Assembly: GCA_029962745.1 (NCBI GenBank)
Contig: JAPZVO010000112.1
Location: 1-64,000 of the forward strand
Direction of reading: 5' to 3'
Length of the DNA: 64,000 nucleotides
DNA from: Echinometra lucunter
Lineage: Eukaryota; Echinodermata; Echinoidea; Camarodonta; Echinometridae
The notes beneath the pieces were generated by a model, which was not told the DNA's origin, did not search any database, and was given only the letters and a program-made list of their open reading frames with translations. The stretch's first letter is position 1. Each line of letters starts with the position of its first letter. Both the position numbers and the translations under genes were made by a program. Of this stretch, positions 60,088-64,000 are shown piece by piece.

Positions 60088-61837
60088 TACATTCTCCTTT
60101 AGTCAAGTGGAAGAAAAGAAATGTTTCTTTGAATGTGAATTTGGAAAAAAAAAGTTTCGCGAGAAATAAAGTCATTTCACCCATCACTCTACCACTTCCT
60201 CACATATTCTAAAATCTGTTGCTTTAGCTCAGCCATCTCTGATTCTGACCCCATTCCCCACCTTTTCCTTCACTTCATTTACTGATCACCCATTTCTTTG
60301 TCTTTTCTTTCTCTTTCAGTCATCCGTGGGCAGACATCCTTCAATTGTCTTTTTTTCACGCTTTATCTCCCTTTATTTACTTTTTATTAGTGCTCTTTTT
60401 AAGTTCGTTATCCCATTCCCTTTACTTGCTCTTGGATTTTTTTCTAATTTTCTGCCTTCTCTTCTCAACCAATCCTATTTTATTTTACTACCAGGTTATC
60501 TCTTACTCGCTCATATTCCTTTTTCTCCAGCTCCCTCTCGAATCTGTGTCATCTGTTGCTTTCTCTCTCTAGTTCCATTCTTTCAATTTGTTATTCACTC
60601 ACCCAGGATTTAGTAAAAGAGGGGCACAACAATATTTAGAAAATATTTACCTGGTAAAATGAGGAGGGGGGGGGGGGGGTAGGAAATCTCCTTACAAGGG
60701 GGGGGGGGCATCAAATTGGGTTGTGTACTCAACTTGTATGCATAAAACTTGGCTTGTGGGAGGGGCAAAGACCAGATATGCACCCCCCGTGGCCTTATGC
60801 TCACATATGTTCATTCTTCTCCCTCTGAAATCTGTTCCATAATGTTGCTTTCTCTTCTCTTTATCTCCTCTTTACACAGTGGAACCCATGGCCGTACACA
60901 GCAGGGGGAGGAGGGCATTCCCCCCCCCCCCACAGGAATTTTGTAAACTTACATTTTTATACTGAAAATTTGTTACTGAAAATTTACCAAAAATATGCAC
61001 CAAATCCTTCAATTTCACTTTTAACCCGTTGAGCCCTATGCCTGAGATAACTCGGCTAGGGTCTAAGGGAAATGTGTATTATACTGAAATCAAATCGTTT
61101 TCGAAAATCCAAAAGCGCCCTAATGACCAGCTCGGTCGCTTCGCTCCCTCGCAATTGAACTTTCTTTTAATAATTTTAACATGTCTTGCCCCCCCCCGGA
61201 AAAAAATTCTGCGTACGGCTAGGATGGAACCTTGTTATAAAAACATTGCTATATGCAAACTCTTGTTATAACAAGTGATTCTGGTAGTCCAAATTCTCTG
61301 TATATTTTATTGTTTTCTTAGCCATTGATAACAAGGTTTTAATACAAGGAGGTATTTTCTTGGTCCCAAGGAGTTTGCTATAGTAAGATTCCAATGCAGC
61401 AAGCACATTCCTGAACTTCACAATAACTACCAGTTCATGAAGGCAACATGGATGCATGAACAGGCAATACATTTCGGATAGTTTCAGGGGGTGTGTGAGG
61501 GTCCAAGATTATGCTGGCATACTCCATGTTTGGTTGTAAAAGGGAACTGTAGCACAGAGGAGATCGGAAGCCAGTGAAGACAACAAATACATGTACCGGT
61601 ACTGAGACATGATGTGAACACTGAGCAGCTCTGAACCCATTCATTTCAAGCACCAATACTTCACACACACACACAGGTCTGTGTAGGAAGTGTAGACAAT
61701 GATAACTTGTTTCAAAGCAAATGAAATTTTAAAAAAAAATGTTGAGATTTTCAAATTCTTGAAAAAACAGAGCTGTGATTAGGCCGAGTTAAAAAAAAAA
61801 AAAAAAAAAAACTAGATGAATCTAGCGTGGTCGAACT
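60088..61837. other. no gene seen
   Basis: Pyrimidine-rich stretch 60250-60600 and G/C runs at 60666, 60700 and 60919. 60975-61215 is the dispersed repeat also at 57908. Confidence 0.5.
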
Positions 61838-62841
61838 TTATGCCTCCGCCATTACCAAATCAGAAATAAATGGTACTTCATTTTGATTTATTTTCATTTA
61901 TACAATGACATCTTTGACCTTGACCTTTGACATTGTGACCCCCAAATCTAATGGGAGCATACATGAGCCAAGTTTGTTGAACCGTCAAATGGCTACTGAG
62001 TTATCACAAGAACGAACCATTTCTATGTACATAATGACCTCTATGACCTTTGACCTTGAGACCCCAAAATCTAATCAGATCATTGTCCCTCCCATATGCA
62101 TACCTGTGCCAAGTTTGAGGTTGATCAAATGGTTGTTGAGTTATGGTGAAAACAAACCATTTCTATGTACATAATGACCTCTATGACCTTTGACCTTTGA
62201 CCTTGTGACCCCAAAATCTAATCAGATCATTGTCCCTTCCATGTCCCTTCCATGTATGCATATGGAAGGTACAATGATCTAATCAGATCATTGTCCCTTC
62301 CATGTGCATACTTGAGCCAAGTTTGAAGCCAATGGGTGATTTCAAGTTTGGTGTTGACCTTTTGGTGTTAGTGTTAGGCTGATTTTTACATCAACGCAGC
62401 TCCAAATTTAAAATAAAACTGGTCTTGGGACAACTGTCACTTGGAGTTGAGCAGTCAATAATGTCATTTGAACCACTTTTGTAAACTCAGATTAGGTGTT
62501 GGAGCTATGGAAAGCAATCAAAATTGTGCTTCTAACACCAACACCAGCACAAACACCGAACTTGAAATCACCCAATCTGTCAAATGGTTCTTAAGTTATC
62601 GCGAGGACGAGACATTTTTATGTGTATTATTACTTCTATGACCTTGAACTTTGACCTTGAAAACCCAAAATCTAATCAGAACATTGTCCCTCCCATATGC
62701 ACACACGAGCCAAGTTTGAAGTTGATCTGTCCAACGGTTCTTAAGTTATCGCAAGAACGAAAACGGGATGGACGGACGGACGGACGGACGACCCGAAAAC
62801 ATAATGCCTCCGGCAACCACCTACGGTGGGCGGAGGCATAA
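61838..62841 (+). mobile_element. GGAGGCATAA-ended repeat element, copy 2
   Basis: Ends TTATGCCTCCGCC and GGCGGAGGCATAA are exact inverses. The interior has about five 130 bp units with GACCTTTGACCTT, CAAAATCTAATCAGATCATT and GAACGAACCATTTCTATGTA, then a (GGAC)n tract and CCTCCGGCA. It carries a nested insertion at 62334-62573. Confidence 0.85.
62334..62573. mobile_element. 240 bp MITE nested in copy 2, AAT target duplication
   Basis: Starts GGGTGATTTCAAGTTTGGTG and ends in the inverse of GGGTGATTTCAAGTTCGGTG. AAT lies on both sides (62331-62333, 62574-62576). Removing the element and one AAT restores the host repeat's own sequence across the site. A 3 bp duplication with GGG ends recalls PIF/Harbinger, but AAT is not the usual TWA. 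Confidence 0.9.
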
Positions 62842-63489
62842 AAATTGATTAGTTTCTAGTCCTAACTTTCTTTTAAAAAGGAGGATGAGGGTACCTTTTT
62901 TTTCTGCCTTTCCACTACACAACGCTATTCAGGTAGTCGAATTTCCGGTCATTTTTCAAGTACAGTACAATATGTATGTAAGCTGTGCATGTGCGGTGTT
63001 CAACAGCTGGAAACAGCAAAAATCAATCAAAATTTCGTCAAAATAAAAATCATTTTTGATGCGGCGGCAAAAAAAAAATGCAGGCGGGGACAAGAAACTA
63101 ATATTTTGTTTTGTTTGTTTTACTTGGCCTTAGCAAAAATATTACTCAGCATATAGTGAAGCAAGTCCCAATCATACAAAACATTGTGTATGACGTAACA
63201 GATGACGAAACCAATAAAAAAATATATTAGGCCAAAGACTTCATATTTCAGAAAAACCTAGATACCAGCACTTTCCTTTGCTGTTGGTGCATGTGCGTGT
63301 GTTCCCTCAAAATAATGCTTGAACTTTATTCGGATGCAGATCTATGTTACTGTATCTATACATGTAGGTGATGTCTGATTTTGGATCTATCCACATTCAC
63401 TGTTTTGAAAACATTCTGCAATTGGATTAGGAAAAACAAGAAATATCACTGACGGTGATGAACAGTACCTTCTCCCCCCCTCCCTCTCC

Positions 63490-64000
63490 ATCCCACTGTG
63501 TGCCAAATTTCATGATCATTGTTTGAAAAATGAGGTGGTTTAATCTGCAAGAATTTGCCAATTTATCGCAATAAAATGCTGTTGCCATGGGAATGCACTT
63601 TCTGCCACATTCAGCAAATATGTCTTACGCATATTCATCTCAAGATCAATGTGTTTGTTAAATTTCAAGAGCACTGATCAAAAAATTAGAGAGTGGTTTG
63701 ATCCGCAAGATTTCCTGATTTAATGCAATTATTATGCCGTTGCCATGGCAAAGAAGTTTCATACACATTAAAAAAATAATGCACATCTTCATCCAAATAT
63801 CAATTTGTGTTCTAAATTTCATGAGCATTGCTGGAAAAAATGAGGTAGTTCAATTTGGAAGTTTCCCCTGATTTTTTTTTCCAAAAATATGCCACTACCA
63901 TGACAACGAATTTTTAGACACATTAAAAAAAATCATCTTGCATATCATCATCCCAAGACCAATGTATGTGCCAAGCTTCATGAGCATTGTTCAAACAATG
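63490..64000 (+). repeat. ~155 bp tandem repeat running off the window
   Basis: The block TTTCATGAGCATTGNT recurs at about 63511, 63666, 63820 and 63979 (spacing 155, 154, 159), with GCCATGG-type and ACACATTAAAAAAA-type blocks between. Confidence 0.88.

Overview
This 64 kb window is AT-rich, intron-rich animal DNA crowded with transposable elements, microsatellites and long G or C homopolymer runs. There are no operons, ribosome binding sites or other bacterial signatures. A foldback transposon with 15-16 bp tandem repeats in its outer arms (22379-26802) closely resembles the TU elements described from the sea urchin Strongylocentrotus purpuratus. GCGAGCGAAGCGAGCGAGC-type repeats and several CR1-like LINE remnants also fit. 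A sea urchin or other echinoderm is my best guess; this is inference and no species can be named.

The main host gene is on the minus strand and is not visible as one long ORF. I assembled it from five exons: A (47866-48029 or a shorter form), B (44279-44485), C (43866-43946), D (12187-12305) and E (11399-11527). Every junction has GT/AG borders and the reading phases match (1/2, 1/2, 1/2, 0/0). The joined product is the C-terminal part of an extended short-chain dehydrogenase of the dihydroflavonol-4-reductase-like (DFR-like) family. The first exons, with the NAD(P)-binding Gly motif, were not found and lie above 48 kb or outside the window. Intron C-D is about 31.6 kb and holds most of the mobile DNA. 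Where the family has the catalytic YxxxK, exon A reads DxxxK.

Layout: 1-11.4 kb holds microsatellites, a LINE 3' end, a transposon-derived pseudo-exon, a perfect hairpin and an AAGCTT minisatellite. 11.4-12.3 kb holds exons E and D with a TTAA-flanked piggyBac-like MITE between them. 12.3-43.9 kb is the giant intron: a 4.3 kb long-TIR element flanked by TA, a tRNA-derived SINE, a GGAGGCATAA-ended repeat, the 4.4 kb TU-like foldback element inserted into an older LINE, a duplicated 415 bp repeat, a second SINE and a five-exon MULE/SWIM transposase gene broken by two stops and a frameshift. 43.9-48.0 kb holds exons C, B and A, a TA-flanked MITE and a 2.2 kb element with perfect 32 bp inverted ends. 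48-64 kb holds LINE C-terminal remnants, a 1.1 kb pyrimidine satellite, a 51 bp perfect tRNA-half palindrome, a 560 bp tandem duplication, further MITEs, a GGAGGCATAA element carrying a clean nested insertion, and a 155 bp tandem repeat at the right edge.

Nothing here looks like a cassette of cooperating genes. The most useful observations are the hidden DFR-like gene with its altered active site, and the datable nesting of mobile elements inside its introns.
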